From an uncultured Clostridia bacterium (lineage in GTDB: Bacteria > Bacillota > Clostridia > Oscillospirales > Acutalibacteraceae), in the NCBI GenBank assembly GCA_944384855.1, contig CALWUY010000050.1, positions 62,001-126,000 on the forward strand: a stretch of 64,000 bases of DNA. Direction: 5' to 3'. Position 1 is the stretch's first letter, and each line of letters begins with the position of its first letter. This document shows, in pieces, positions 1 to 8,136 of the stretch. A model generated the notes under the pieces. It was not told the DNA's origin and did not search any database. It saw only the letters and a list, made by a program, of their open reading frames with translations. The translations under genes were made by a program, and so were the position numbers.

Positions 1-931
1 TTCCGAGGAATTTGTTGGAGAAAAGATTGGCACATATTCTATCGTGGGATATGATCATGTCACCGAAGAACGGCACACAGTTGATGCGGATGTTTATCTA
101 ATAGATAATGTGAACAGAGACGAATTTGTTGCTGTTAAGTTGTCGGGTAAGTTTTATTCGTATAAGAAGGAAGAATACAATCCACCCAACACTTTAGGCG
201 AACTATTTGAAAACGTGGATTTGTCAAAACTAACTTCATTGGAACGATTTTCCGAAGGTGACGGCGGAGCGGACGGTAAATATTATAAACTGACGAATGA
301 TGACTATATCTGGGACGTTTTATCTGATTGCGACGAAGCAACCTTCATCGAAGAAGATGGACTGAAGTGGAGCAAGTACGATAGGAATTATATCTCGTTT
401 ACCGTTACCGCAAATGCATTGGGTGTGTACAAGCACGTTCTTACGATTACGGAAGACGGTTATTTAGATACGAATGTATTCAATTGGGGATATCTTTTCT
501 ATATTGGCGAAGATGCTGCAAACAAGATAATTGAATATGCCCGCGAACACTCGGAAGAAGCGGAGTTTGAACCGTATGAGCAATCCATCTTCGGAAAAGT
601 GACGAGCATTACCGATGAATATGTTTTGATTGATGACTCCTCTTTGTGTAATGATCCGTCGGAAGGTATTGTATACAAGATTCCGCTTAGCGATATACGG
701 ATATCCAGATACTTTGAAAAGAATTATATCAAAGAAGGTGAATATGTCAAAGTCGTATATGAGGGCGAAATTGATGTGCAAACTAATACGATAACATTCG
801 CTCAAACGATAGCTGACGTGAACATCACGTTTGATAGCGGCAAAGAAGATGAGACACCGGAATTGGGCAGTGAAGAAACTGTAACCCATACAACATCGAG
901 CAAGGCTGCAAATTTTCAGATTCCGGAATAA
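1..931 (+). CDS. Hypothetical protein, 5'-truncated by window edge
   Basis: The reading frame is open from base 2, so the GTG at 44 is probably internal and the gene starts outside the window. About 310 residues are visible. They are acidic, with no membrane segment and no catalytic motif that I recognise. Residues around 585-825 of the DNA (IFGKVTSITDEYVLIDD, then a basic stretch, then GEYVKVVYEGEID) look like a small OB-like beta domain of the type often found at the C-terminus of Firmicutes secreted proteins (DUF3221-like). That is inference from pattern only. A 12-bp hairpin follows the stop. The gene lies beside a possible island attachment sequence, so it may be accessory DNA. Function unknown. 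Confidence 0.6.
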   Translation, partial: SEEFVGEKIGTYSIVGYDHVTEERHTVDADVYLIDNVNRDEFVAVKLSGKFYSYKKEEYNPPNTLGELFENVDLSKLTSLERFSEGDGGADGKYYKLTNDDYIWDVLSDCDEATFIEEDGLKWSKYDRNYISFTVTANALGVYKHVLTITEDGYLDTNVFNWGYLFYIGEDAANKIIEYAREHSEEAEFEPYEQSIFGKVTSITDEYVLIDDSSLCNDPSEGIVYKIPLSDIRISRYFEKNYIKEGEYVKVVYEGEIDVQTNTITFAQTIADVNITFDSGKEDETPELGSEETVTHTTSSKAANFQIPE

Positions 932-945
932 ACTAATATGACACG

Positions 946-976
946 AAAGGCGTCGCAGAAATGCGGCGCCTTTGCT
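946..976 (+). terminator. Hairpin after the truncated first gene
   Basis: A 12-bp stem (946-957 with 962-973, one G-T pair) closes a GAAA loop and is followed by a short T run. It lies 15 bases past the stop codon. The T tract is weak, so termination efficiency is uncertain. Confidence 0.5.
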
Positions 977-1064
977 CTAAATTTCCGAAACCTATTGAAA
1001 TCCTAATCAAAATAGTTTATAATATATTCAATCCCAAGTCCTCATTATCCACGGTAAAATTATT

Positions 1065-1099
1065 CTTGTTATCAATGTCGATAACAAAATGATAACAAG
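1065..1099. repeat. Inverted repeat with GTTATC/GATAAC motifs
   Basis: CTTGTTATCA at 1065-1074 is the exact reverse complement of 1090-1099, and an extra GATAAC sits at 1080-1085 inside the repeat. No gene covers it. Clustered short inverted sites in a gap beside an att-like sequence resemble integrase or excisionase arm sites, but this is inference only. Confidence 0.4.
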
Positions 1100-1146
1100 G
1101 GCGGTTTAACACAGGATAATACAGATACATCGTGTATCAAAAAAAT

Positions 1147-1194
1147 CAAGACTAACGAGAAGTAAAAATACATAAACAGAATTGTTTAGTCTTG
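1147..1194. repeat. 9-bp inverted repeat flanking an AT-rich spacer
   Basis: CAAGACTAA (1147-1155) and TTAGTCTTG (1186-1194) are perfect inverted copies 30 bases apart. The right arm directly abuts the guaA-like sequence at 1195. The spacing is too long for a tight hairpin. A recombinase binding pair is possible. Confidence 0.35.
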
Positions 1195-1209
1195 GTCGAG
1201 TGGGAGTAG
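1195..1209 (+). other. guaA 3'-end-like sequence, candidate att core
   Basis: The bases GTCGAGTGGGAGTAG read V-E-W-E-stop, matching the last codons of GMP synthase (guaA), whose normal C-terminus ends in a TIEWE/TVEWE-type sequence. No guaA coding sequence precedes it here. The 3' end of guaA is an established integration site for genomic islands and leaves such a short copy at the far end of the element. The rest of the gap 932-1300 shows no ORF with a ribosome binding site. Confidence 0.4.
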
Positions 1210-1300
1210 AATGGAAAATTCTAAAACCCAGTAATAATGCGGGTTTGCACCATTTCAAAACCTTTGTTGATAAGATTTTGGCAATATCTTAAAAACATTC

Positions 1301-1341
1301 AAAAAGAGCTAACAGACAAAAAATCTGTTAGCTCTTTTTTT
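1301..1341. terminator. Strong bidirectional terminator
   Basis: A 16-bp inverted repeat (1301-1316 with about 1325-1340) has A-rich and T-rich flanks on both sides. It ends transcription of the minus-strand lipoprotein operon and could also block read-through from the left. Confidence 0.8.
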
Positions 1342-1879
1342 ATTTATCGGTATTTTTATGAATTGTCAATACAGCCGTTACATCCCCGTCGCCTAAAATG
1401 GATTTAAGCTCGTCTTGCGAGATATTCTTTATTTTTCCGAGCCTTGTAAAATTCCAAGAATTCGTATCGTAGTAAATAACAAATTTATTACCTTGATACA
1501 GAATTAGGTCACCTGCTTCGGTTGTAATCTGTTTATTGTTTGTCGCAAGCGAAAATCCAAGCTCACCGACCTTTTCAAAATTGCCGTAATCGCTCATTTG
1601 AATTGTAATGTCGTTTTCTTTAAGCTTTTCTAAAAGTGCTTCTGCGCTTGAATTATCCTCAAGTTCAGCTTCTAAAACAGAATTTCCGATTTTAATATAA
1701 AATATCTGTTCTGTGTCCATATCATTTTCTGTACCCCTTTCGGCATTTTCGCTTTTCTCGGTTTGCTGTACGCTTGATGAATTTTCAACTTGTATTTTAT
1801 CTTCTGTCGGAGCATTTGATGAACACCCCGAGAAGATAATAAGGATTAAAAGCAATAAAAATAAAAATGATTTTTTCAT
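1340..1879 (-). CDS. Lipoprotein with cyclophilin-like fold domain
   Basis: This is a predicted 179-residue exported lipoprotein. Starting at ATG 1879, it opens with MKK, a hydrophobic run, and the lipobox FSGC. A Ser/Glu/Gln-rich linker follows. The C-terminal ~110 residues (SAEALLEKLKENDITIQMSDYGNFEKVG, split here as SAEALLEKL and SDYGNFEKVG, then GDLILYQGN and FVIYYDTNSWNFTRLGKI) match the cyclophilin_like family (cyclophilin-like fold, not a proven isomerase). The longer in-frame start at 1894 would overlap the preceding alcohol dehydrogenase gene and spoil the signal peptide. It is the last gene of a four-gene minus operon and sits right before a strong terminator. Such proteins often accompany flavodoxin and alcohol dehydrogenase genes in Firmicutes. 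Its substrate is unknown. Confidence 0.75.
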   Translation of the reverse strand: MKKSFLFLLLLILIIFSGCSSNAPTEDKIQVENSSSVQQTEKSENAERGTENDMDTEQIFYIKIGNSVLEAELEDNSSAEALLEKLKENDITIQMSDYGNFEKVGELGFSLATNNKQITTEAGDLILYQGNKFVIYYDTNSWNFTRLGKIKNISQDELKSILGDGDVTAVLTIHKNTDK

Positions 1880-1884
1880 AACAA

Positions 1885-3057
1885 TCACAAGCACATTTTA
1901 TAAATTGCTTCTACATCATCAGCAACGAGTTCTTTCGGTCCTGATATTACAGAGCCTGCGCAAGCGTGCTTTGCCATAGCCTTAAAGTGCTTTTCATCAA
2001 TGCCCAAATCGGAAAGGTTGGCCTTTAAACCGAGCGTGTTAAAGCAGAAATCGGAAACTGCTTCAATGGCTCTTTTCGCTCCGTCAGTTGGAGAGAGATT
2101 TTCGGGAATACCGAACACTTTTACGCCGAGACGGTAAATAGCAGGAGCTGTTGTTTCGTTAAGGATATACTCAAGCCAACGAGGTGTTACAATAGCGAGA
2201 CCGTGACCGTGCGTAATATCATAGTATGCAGAAAGCTCGTGTTCCATTGCGTGACAGGCACAGCCGTGAACCGTTCCTGCGTCAAGAACGGTGTTTAGCG
2301 CCATAGAAGAAGCCCACATAAGATTTGCTCTTGCTTCGTAATTATCAGGCTCTTTCATAGCAACAGGAGCCCATTTTACAACAGCACGCATAACAGCTTC
2401 CTGAAACTCCAAAATCATATCAAAGGTTGCGCCGCCTGCAAGATAATAGTTATCTAAAACGTGGTTAAAGATGTCGAACGCACCGCAAGCGGTCTGATAG
2501 GTCGGAAGTGAAAAGCTCAGTTCGGGATTTTCAAAAGCGACTCTCGGAACAAGAGCGCTGCCGCCGAGACCGATTTTCTCGTTTGTATCAATATTGGAAA
2601 TGACTGCCCAAGCGTCCATTTCCGAACCGGTTGCGGCGTTTGCAAGGATTGCAACAACAGGTAAAGCCTTTGTCACCCAAACTCCATTTGATACAAGAGG
2701 CCAAACATCTCCGCTTTCAGTTACAGCCGCCGCTGCAATGCCTTTTGCACAATCGATTGTCGAGCCACCGCCAACGGCTAAAACAACATCAATGTTTTCC
2801 TGCTTGCAGATTTTGGCACCCTTATTCGCCGTTGTGTGGCGAGGATTAGGCTCTACGCCTGCGAGTTCAAATACTTCTAAGTCGTTTGATTTAAGCAATT
2901 CGGTAACACTGTCATACAGTCCGTTCTTTTTTATAGAACCGCCGCCGTAAACAAGAAGTATTTTTTTACCGAACTTTAAAAGCTCCTCGGGCAAGTGTTT
3001 AAGCTGATTTCTACCGAAATACACCTTATCGGGATTGTGAAAAATAAAATCGTTCAT
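1885..3057 (-). CDS. Iron-containing alcohol dehydrogenase (YqhD/BDH type)
   Basis: This 390-residue enzyme belongs to the group III alcohol dehydrogenases and most resembles E. coli YqhD and clostridial butanol dehydrogenases, which reduce aldehydes with NAD(P)H. The nucleotide site is seen as YGGGSIKKNG near residue 37 and AVGGGSTIDCAKG near 95. The metal ligands are Asp and His in GAFDIFNHVLD, His in HAMEHEL, and His in THGHGLAIV. The GGGS after the first strand is the NADPH-preferring form in YqhD. Start ATG 3057 follows an AAGGAG with a rather long spacer. It is third in the acetyltransferase-flavin reductase-ADH-lipoprotein operon, suggesting reductive detoxification of aldehydes controlled by the divergent LysR protein. 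Confidence 0.9.
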   Translation of the reverse strand: MNDFIFHNPDKVYFGRNQLKHLPEELLKFGKKILLVYGGGSIKKNGLYDSVTELLKSNDLEVFELAGVEPNPRHTTANKGAKICKQENIDVVLAVGGGSTIDCAKGIAAAAVTESGDVWPLVSNGVWVTKALPVVAILANAATGSEMDAWAVISNIDTNEKIGLGGSALVPRVAFENPELSFSLPTYQTACGAFDIFNHVLDNYYLAGGATFDMILEFQEAVMRAVVKWAPVAMKEPDNYEARANLMWASSMALNTVLDAGTVHGCACHAMEHELSAYYDITHGHGLAIVTPRWLEYILNETTAPAIYRLGVKVFGIPENLSPTDGAKRAIEAVSDFCFNTLGLKANLSDLGIDEKHFKAMAKHACAGSVISGPKELVADDVEAIYKMCL

Positions 3058-3070
3058 AATTGTTATCTCC

Positions 3071-3610
3071 TTATAATTTCATTCCTGTTTCATACGCTTC
3101 TTTTAAAGCTATATGACCGTTTATGTCCCCTGCGTCATTGACTCCGCCTGCAAATATTGTCTTTTTAAGATTTGCCTTTTCAAAGCAGTCAACCCAGCCT
3201 TGCACGGCTGTTTCTGTTCCCTTAACCGTTTGGGATTGGTTCTCAGCAGCGGTTGCCAGCAGATAAATATCACGGAATTTGTAATCTGATGCGAAAAGCG
3301 GATTTGCTCGGTCAAGCAAGGTCTTGAGTTGACCGCAAACACTGTAATAATAAACAGGTGTAGCAAATACAAGGACATCGGCTTTCAGCATTTTTTCGAC
3401 GATCTCTCTGCTGTCATCGTCAATAACGCATTTCAGCGTTTTATTGCAGGCAAGACAGCCTTTGCAAAAGTTTATTGTTTTACCTGCGAGACTTATTTTC
3501 TCTGCATTGTGTCCTGCTTCTTTTGCACCTTTCATAAACTGATCTGCGAGTGCTTCGGAATTACTGCCATTACGCAGACTCGATGATATGATAAGTACAT
3601 TTTTGCTCAT
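3071..3610 (-). CDS. Flavodoxin-fold NADPH-dependent FMN reductase
   Basis: This is a 179-residue flavoprotein of the NADPH-dependent FMN reductase / multimeric flavodoxin family. The N-terminus [18 protein letters not shown] is the FMN phosphate-binding loop. [11 protein letters not shown] (about residues 51-60) carries cysteines typical of the iron-sulfur flavoprotein-like subgroup, and [19 protein letters not shown] is the second FMN contact. Its start overlaps the stop of the upstream acetyltransferase in an ATGA arrangement, so translation is probably coupled. It likely supplies reduced flavin or reduces quinone-like or disulfide substrates in the cytoplasm. The natural substrate cannot be told from sequence. 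Confidence 0.85.
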   Translation of the reverse strand: MSKNVLIISSSLRNGSNSEALADQFMKGAKEAGHNAEKISLAGKTINFCKGCLACNKTLKCVIDDDSREIVEKMLKADVLVFATPVYYYSVCGQLKTLLDRANPLFASDYKFRDIYLLATAAENQSQTVKGTETAVQGWVDCFEKANLKKTIFAGGVNDAGDINGHIALKEAYETGMKL

Positions 3611-4191
3611 AATGATTTCTCCGTTTCATAAATATATTTTATAATTTTTGCGGGCACGCCGCCTGCTACAACATTTTCGGGAACATCTTTTGTAACAACT
3701 GCACCTGCCGCAATTACAGAATTATCTCCAATTGTAACACCTGAAAGAACTGTTGCGTTAGCTCCGATCCACACATTTTTGCCTATGGTAATCGGAGCAG
3801 GAATAACAGTTCTGCGATTTTCGGGAGTTAAATCGTGATTTAGGGTTGCAAGTACAACATTGTGACCGATTTGTGCGCCATCACCGATATAAATCCCACC
3901 TTGGTCCTGAAAGTGACATCCCGCGTTGATAAATACATTTTTACCGATATGAATATTTTTTCCGCAGTCTGTATAAAACGGCGGAAATAAAGCAAAGGTT
4001 TCGTCAACCTGTTCTCCAATCAGTTCTGAAAACAAACTGCGGATTTCTGCTCGTTCGTGATAGGAATCGTTTAGATTTGTTGTGATTTTTCTAGCCTCAT
4101 CGCTGAGCATAGACATCATATCTCTGACTTCTGTACCAACAGGAGCAGGCAACCCCTGATTCATATAAGAAATAAATTCTTTTATTTCCAT
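3607..4191 (-). CDS. Sugar O-acetyltransferase (maltose/galactoside type)
   Basis: A left-handed beta-helix acetyltransferase of 194 residues in the maa/lacA family, transferring acetyl from acetyl-CoA to sugars. Hexapeptide repeats run through the C-terminal half ([69 protein letters not shown]; each cited in part). The catalytic His is in ATLNHD. ATG 4191 is chosen because AGGAGGG lies five bases upstream; the TTG at 4203 is inside that ribosome site. It is the first gene of the minus operon and shares a 137-base divergent promoter region with the LysR gene. Confidence 0.85.
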   Translation of the reverse strand: MEIKEFISYMNQGLPAPVGTEVRDMMSMLSDEARKITTNLNDSYHERAEIRSLFSELIGEQVDETFALFPPFYTDCGKNIHIGKNVFINAGCHFQDQGGIYIGDGAQIGHNVVLATLNHDLTPENRRTVIPAPITIGKNVWIGANATVLSGVTIGDNSVIAAGAVVTKDVPENVVAGGVPAKIIKYIYETEKSL

Positions 4192-4255
4192 AATACCCTC
4201 CAATTTTTATTCTCATCTATATTTTAACGAAGCATAAGCTAAAAAGCAAATACTT

Positions 4256-4274
4256 ATATCAAATATTCTGATAT
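4256..4274. promoter_or_regulatory. Candidate LysR operator
   Basis: ATATCA and TGATAT form a perfect 6-bp dyad with a 7-base spacer, directly upstream of the LysR gene -35 box and inside the divergent region. This fits the T-N11-A type of LysR binding site. Inference from position and symmetry. Confidence 0.45.
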
Positions 4275-4276
4275 GC

Positions 4277-4305
4277 TTTACAGGCATATTATAAAATGCT
4301 ATAAT
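4277..4305 (+). promoter_or_regulatory. Sigma-A promoter of the LysR gene
   Basis: TTTACA (4277-4282), 17 bases, TATAAT (4300-4305). The gene starts 24 bases further on. Confidence 0.7.
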
Positions 4306-4328
4306 GATGTTGCAAAGGAGCATTGTGT

Positions 4329-5207
4329 ATGGAACTAAGAGTGTTACAGTATTTTTTGGCAGTTGCCAGAGAACAAAGTATTTTAAAAGCGTCGGAAGCT
4401 CTCCATTTGTCACAGCCCACATTATCAAGACAGTTAAGAGATTTAGAGATTCAACTCGGAAAGCAGTTGTTTGTCCGTGGCAATAGGAAAATTACTTTGA
4501 CCGATGAAGGAGCGCTGCTCAGAAAAAGAGCCGAAGAAATTGTGGCTTTAGTCAAAAAGACGGAAAACGAAATAATGCTTTCTGAAGAAAGCATATCAGG
4601 CAATATTTATATCGGTGCGGGAGAAACGGACGCAATTCGTCTTGTCACACGAACAGCAGCCAAATTGCAGGCAGAACATCCGTTACTTCATTATCATATT
4701 TTCAGCGGAGATTCACAGGATGTTCTTGAACGATTAGACAAAGGTTTACTCGATTTCGGCATTGTATTTGACCCTACGGATTTGTCAAGTTACAATCATA
4801 TCGGCATACCTAAAAAAGACAGATGGGGCGTTCTTATGCGCAGAGATTCGCCGCTTGCAAATCAAGATACCATTTGCCCTGAAGATTTGTGGGATAAGCC
4901 GATAATTTTATCCCGTCAGCAAAAAGAAGGCAGTGAACTTTCCCTTTGGCTGAAAAAAGATTTTTCAGAACTGAACATCGTTGCAACATACAATCTTTTG
5001 TTTAACGGTTCATTGATGGTGGACGAGGGACTTGGATACGCTTTATGTTTGGATGGCATTATAAACACAAGTGGTAACAGTAATCTTTGTTTTAAACCAT
5101 TAGAGCCGTCTTTAAAACTCGGTATGAATTTAGTTTGGAAAAAGTATCAGGTATTTTCAAAAGCTGTGGAGAAGTTTCTTGAACAGTTTAAATCGGAGAT
5201 ATATTAA
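4329..5207 (+). CDS. LysR-family transcriptional regulator
   Basis: A 292-residue regulator. The N-terminal winged helix-turn-helix is clear (MELRVLQYFLAVAREQS, then SLHLSQPTLSRQLRDLE-like helix and GNRKITLTDEGALLRKRAEEI). The rest is the periplasmic-binding-like effector domain (ISGNIYIGAGETDA onward). ATG 4329 is preferred over TTG 4323 because AAAGGAG ends eight bases upstream of it. It is divergent from the acetyltransferase/flavin reductase/alcohol dehydrogenase operon, so it most likely controls that operon and itself through the dyad at 4256-4274. The inducer is unknown; aldehyde or redox stress would fit the target enzymes. Confidence 0.9.
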   Translation: MELRVLQYFLAVAREQSILKASEALHLSQPTLSRQLRDLEIQLGKQLFVRGNRKITLTDEGALLRKRAEEIVALVKKTENEIMLSEESISGNIYIGAGETDAIRLVTRTAAKLQAEHPLLHYHIFSGDSQDVLERLDKGLLDFGIVFDPTDLSSYNHIGIPKKDRWGVLMRRDSPLANQDTICPEDLWDKPIILSRQQKEGSELSLWLKKDFSELNIVATYNLLFNGSLMVDEGLGYALCLDGIINTSGNSNLCFKPLEPSLKLGMNLVWKKYQVFSKAVEKFLEQFKSEIY

Positions 5208-5322
5208 ACGCTTGTAAAAAGCAAGATTTTGTGCTAACTATATCTGTACCAAAGCCAGACTGAATTATTCTGTTTTTTCGTAAAGTAATATTATTTTTAC
5301 AACGATAAAAAATAGATTTATG

Positions 5323-5349
5323 TGTCACCTTTTACATCGCCGGTGCGTC
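5323..5349 (+). promoter_or_regulatory. Possible ECF-type promoter for the MBOAT operon
   Basis: TGTCAC, 17 bases, CGTC lies 34 bases before the MBOAT start. It resembles the TGnAAC-N16/17-CGTC form used by ECF factors such as SigV, but the -35 matches only in part. If real it would make the operon autoregulated by its own sigma factor. No better sigma-A promoter was seen in 5208-5382. Confidence 0.25.
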
Positions 5350-5382
5350 TATATATCAGAACATTAGAATGGCGGTGCAGTT

Positions 5383-6777
5383 ATGGTATTCAGCAGCTTA
5401 CAATTTATCTTCATATTCATGCCGATATTCTTCGGGTGCTACTATATTGCACCCGATAAAATAAAGAATATAATATTGCTCATCGGAAGTTTATGTTTTT
5501 ATTTTGTAGGCACAATCCGTAACCCTGAACATTTTATATTGTTCATATTCAGTATTGTTTTGGATTTTGCGGTTGGTATATGGATTGAAAAATTTCCTGC
5601 ACGCAGGAAATTATTATTAGCCATAGGCATACTGGTACATTTAATCAGTTTTGCCGTATTTAAGTACGGCGGTTTTGTAATAAATGAAATCAGCAGAATC
5701 TATCCCGGCTTTAATTGCGCGGCAGATATTGTATTGCCTATCGGAATATCTTTTTACACCTTTCAAGGTATTTCATACATTGTTGATATTTACAGAGGAC
5801 ATGTAAAAGCAGAAAGAAGTTTGCTTAGATATGCTGTATATATTTCAATGTTTGAGCAGCTTATCGCCGGCCCGATTGTCACTTACGGTCAAGTAAAAAA
5901 GGAACTTTATAAACGGAAAATCAAAGTATCATCCGTGCTGAATGGTATGGGAGTGTTTGTTTTCGGCTTAGGATTAAAAGTATTGCTTGCTAATCCTATC
6001 GGAAAACTGTGGTCGCAGACTTGTGCAATCGGGTTTGAAAGTATATCTACACCGCTCGCGTGGATGGCGATAATAGCATTTTCTTTTCAAATATATTTTG
6101 ATTTCTTCGGTTACTCTTTAATGGCAGTCGGACTTGGAAAAATGCTCGGATTTAAGTTGCCCAAAAACTTCGACCATCCATACACAAGCCTTACAATGAC
6201 AGAATTTTGGCGGCGGTGGCATATAACACTCGGTTCTTGGTTCAGAGAGTATTTATATATCCCTCTTGGCGGAAATCGCAACGGCAAAATTGCCACTGTC
6301 AGAAATTTGCTTATCGTATGGCTGTTTACCGGATTATGGCACGGCGCAGGATATAATTTTATTTTATGGGGCACGGTTTTATTCCTCATCATAATTCTTG
6401 AGAAATTCTTTATAGGAAAATATCTTAATAAAATGCCTGTCATTGCACACATTTATATGCTCATATTGATTCCGCTTACCTGGGCAATATTCGCTATTGA
6501 TGATATAGGGCAGCTTGGAGTATTTTTTACTCGGTTGTTTCCGTTTTTCGGTCAAGGCGTATGGTCGATATTTAGATATGACTACATAAAATACTTAAAT
6601 TTATATTATCCGTTTTTTATTGCAGGCATATTGTTCTCGACAAGATTACCGTTTTGTATTTTGAAACGAATCAAAAACCGTGTCATTATAGGCTTGCTTC
6701 TTGCAGTAATATTCGGCGCGAGCGTCTATTGTATGTACCGCGGCTTTGATGATCCGTTTTTATATTTTAGATTTTGA
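5383..6777 (+). CDS. MBOAT-family membrane O-acyltransferase (AlgI/DltB/PatA-like)
   Basis: A 464-residue polytopic membrane protein (about 10-12 hydrophobic segments) of the MBOAT family, which moves acyl groups across the membrane to acceptors such as alginate, teichoic acid D-alanine or peptidoglycan. Diagnostic stretches are DYIVLPIGISFYTFQGIS-like (PIGISFYTFQ), FWRRWHITLGSWFREYLYIP, and GLWHGAGYNFILWG with the family's invariant His at residue 320. It is followed 14 bases later by an SGNH hydrolase gene, the standard two-component arrangement of peptidoglycan O-acetyltransferase (PatA/PatB) and algI/algJ-type systems. No dltA or dltC is nearby, which argues against D-alanylation. The acceptor is inferred to be the cell wall. 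Confidence 0.85.
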   Translation: MVFSSLQFIFIFMPIFFGCYYIAPDKIKNIILLIGSLCFYFVGTIRNPEHFILFIFSIVLDFAVGIWIEKFPARRKLLLAIGILVHLISFAVFKYGGFVINEISRIYPGFNCAADIVLPIGISFYTFQGISYIVDIYRGHVKAERSLLRYAVYISMFEQLIAGPIVTYGQVKKELYKRKIKVSSVLNGMGVFVFGLGLKVLLANPIGKLWSQTCAIGFESISTPLAWMAIIAFSFQIYFDFFGYSLMAVGLGKMLGFKLPKNFDHPYTSLTMTEFWRRWHITLGSWFREYLYIPLGGNRNGKIATVRNLLIVWLFTGLWHGAGYNFILWGTVLFLIIILEKFFIGKYLNKMPVIAHIYMLILIPLTWAIFAIDDIGQLGVFFTRLFPFFGQGVWSIFRYDYIKYLNLYYPFFIAGILFSTRLPFCILKRIKNRVIIGLLLAVIFGASVYCMYRGFDDPFLYFRF

Positions 6778-6790
6778 GAGGTAAAGAAAA

Positions 6791-7645
6791 ATGAAAAAGT
6801 CAAATTTTGTTACGCTTTTATCCTTATGCTTTATAGTTGTCGCTGTTATACTGTTTATGTTCTTTTGGAAAACTTCGTCTGCAAAGTCCGGCACAAAAAC
6901 CGAAAGCAGTTCTGCCACACAAAGCAATATTATAACAACTTCCAAAGACAGCTCGGAAGATATAAGTTCTACGGAAACAAAAGACAGTTCCCAGGCGAGT
7001 ACATCTATAACAGACAATAATTCATCGAATCCAAGCAACAATAATTCGTCGAATCCAAACAACAATATTTCTATGGATGATGCTTTATTTATCGGCGATT
7101 CAAGGACAGTAGGACTTATGGAGTATTCAGCTATTGACAGTGCGGACTATTTTTGTACAGTGGGAATGAGTGTTTACAACATTCATAAAAAGCCCGTTTC
7201 GGTTCCAAATGTCGGCAAGGTGACTTTGACACAGTTGCTGGACGGCAAAAAGTATGGTAAAATATATATAATGCTCGGCATCAACGAAGTGGGATACAAA
7301 CTCAGCAACACCGTAGAGAAATATGATAAATTGATTGAATTCATAAAAGGCAAACAGCCTGATGCCGTTATTTTTATACAGGCAAATCTGCACGTTTCAA
7401 AAAGTCGATCTGACAGTGATAAAGTAGTAAACAATACTGCTATTAACGGATTAAACACAGAATTATCAAAACTTGCTGACGGTAAAACCACATTTTATCT
7501 TGACGCTAATATTTTGTTTGACGATGAAGCGGGTGGATTATCTGCCGATAAATCGGAGGACAGTACGCATCTTTACGCTAAATATTACAGAGAGTGGGGT
7601 CAATGGATTATAAGTCAGACGGCTTCACTGATCGGGGAGGGATGA
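6791..7645 (+). CDS. Membrane-anchored SGNH/GDSL acetyltransferase or esterase
   Basis: A 284-residue protein with an N-terminal signal anchor (residues 7-26), then a Ser/Thr/Asn-rich linker of about 65 residues containing the repeated motif SSNPSNNN/SSNPNNN, and an extracellular SGNH domain. Block I is ALFIGDSRTVG with Ser104, block III is MLGINEVGY, and the catalytic Asp/His pair is DSTH (about residues 257-260). This is the partner expected to accept acetyl groups exported by the MBOAT protein and to place them on a wall polymer. Its stop overlaps the start of the sigma factor gene (ATGA at 7642-7645), so the four genes 5383-9026 are translationally linked at two junctions. Confidence 0.85.
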   Translation: MKKSNFVTLLSLCFIVVAVILFMFFWKTSSAKSGTKTESSSATQSNIITTSKDSSEDISSTETKDSSQASTSITDNNSSNPSNNNSSNPNNNISMDDALFIGDSRTVGLMEYSAIDSADYFCTVGMSVYNIHKKPVSVPNVGKVTLTQLLDGKKYGKIYIMLGINEVGYKLSNTVEKYDKLIEFIKGKQPDAVIFIQANLHVSKSRSDSDKVVNNTAINGLNTELSKLADGKTTFYLDANILFDDEAGGLSADKSEDSTHLYAKYYREWGQWIISQTASLIGEG

Positions 7646-8136
7646 TTTTGACCGACAAAGATGCATTTTGCGAACATATACGACTTTGTGAAAAATCAAT
7701 GTATTCTTTGGCTTTATCAATTGTCAGAAACGATTCAGATGCAGGAGAAATCATCAGTGAATCCATATACCGGGCCTATAAAAATTTAGATACCCTAAAA
7801 AACGAAAATTCTTTTAAGCCGTGGATATTGCGTATCGTTCATAATACAGCGGTTGAAATGATCCGCAAAAATTCAAAAATTATATCTATGGGAGAAACGC
7901 CTGATATTCCCGATGACAGTTCCGAAAACGACATAACTACAAGACTTACAGTTTTTGAAGCTGTGAATTGCCTTAAACAACCCTATCGTACAGTTGTTGT
8001 ACTGTTTTATTATGAAAATCTTTCGGTATCAAAAATCGCACAAATTACAAACACAAATATGGGCGCTGTAAAAAAGCAGCTTTCCCGTGCCCGAAACATG
8101 CTGCGAGAAATCTTAAAGGAGGATTTTAACGCATGA
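7642..8136 (+). CDS. ECF RNA polymerase sigma factor (SigV-like by context)
   Basis: A 164-residue ECF sigma factor. Region 2 covers SIVRNDSDAGEIISESIYRAYKN and FKPWILRIVHNTAVEMIRKN (quoted in parts); region 4 carries the helix-turn-helix around NLSVSKIAQITNTNMGAVKKQL. ATG 7642 is chosen because GGGGAGGG precedes it directly; upstream in-frame starts have no ribosome site. Its stop overlaps the next start at 8133-8136 (ATGA), the standard sigma/anti-sigma coupling. The downstream protein looks like RsiV, so this factor would be released when lysozyme or wall stress is sensed. In B. subtilis the matching operon is sigV-rsiV-oatA-yrhK. Confidence 0.9.
   Translation: MILTDKDAFCEHIRLCEKSMYSLALSIVRNDSDAGEIISESIYRAYKNLDTLKNENSFKPWILRIVHNTAVEMIRKNSKIISMGETPDIPDDSSENDITTRLTVFEAVNCLKQPYRTVVVLFYYENLSVSKIAQITNTNMGAVKKQLSRARNMLREILKEDFNA

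Noticed and set aside
464-889. 141-residue open frame on the minus strand
   Set aside because: Shadow of the first gene, with no ribosome site; the plus-strand frame is open across the window edge.
7020-7070. Short tandem DNA repeat as a CRISPR or VNTR
   Set aside because: Only two imperfect copies, in frame within the linker of the SGNH protein; it encodes the SSNPxNNN repeat.
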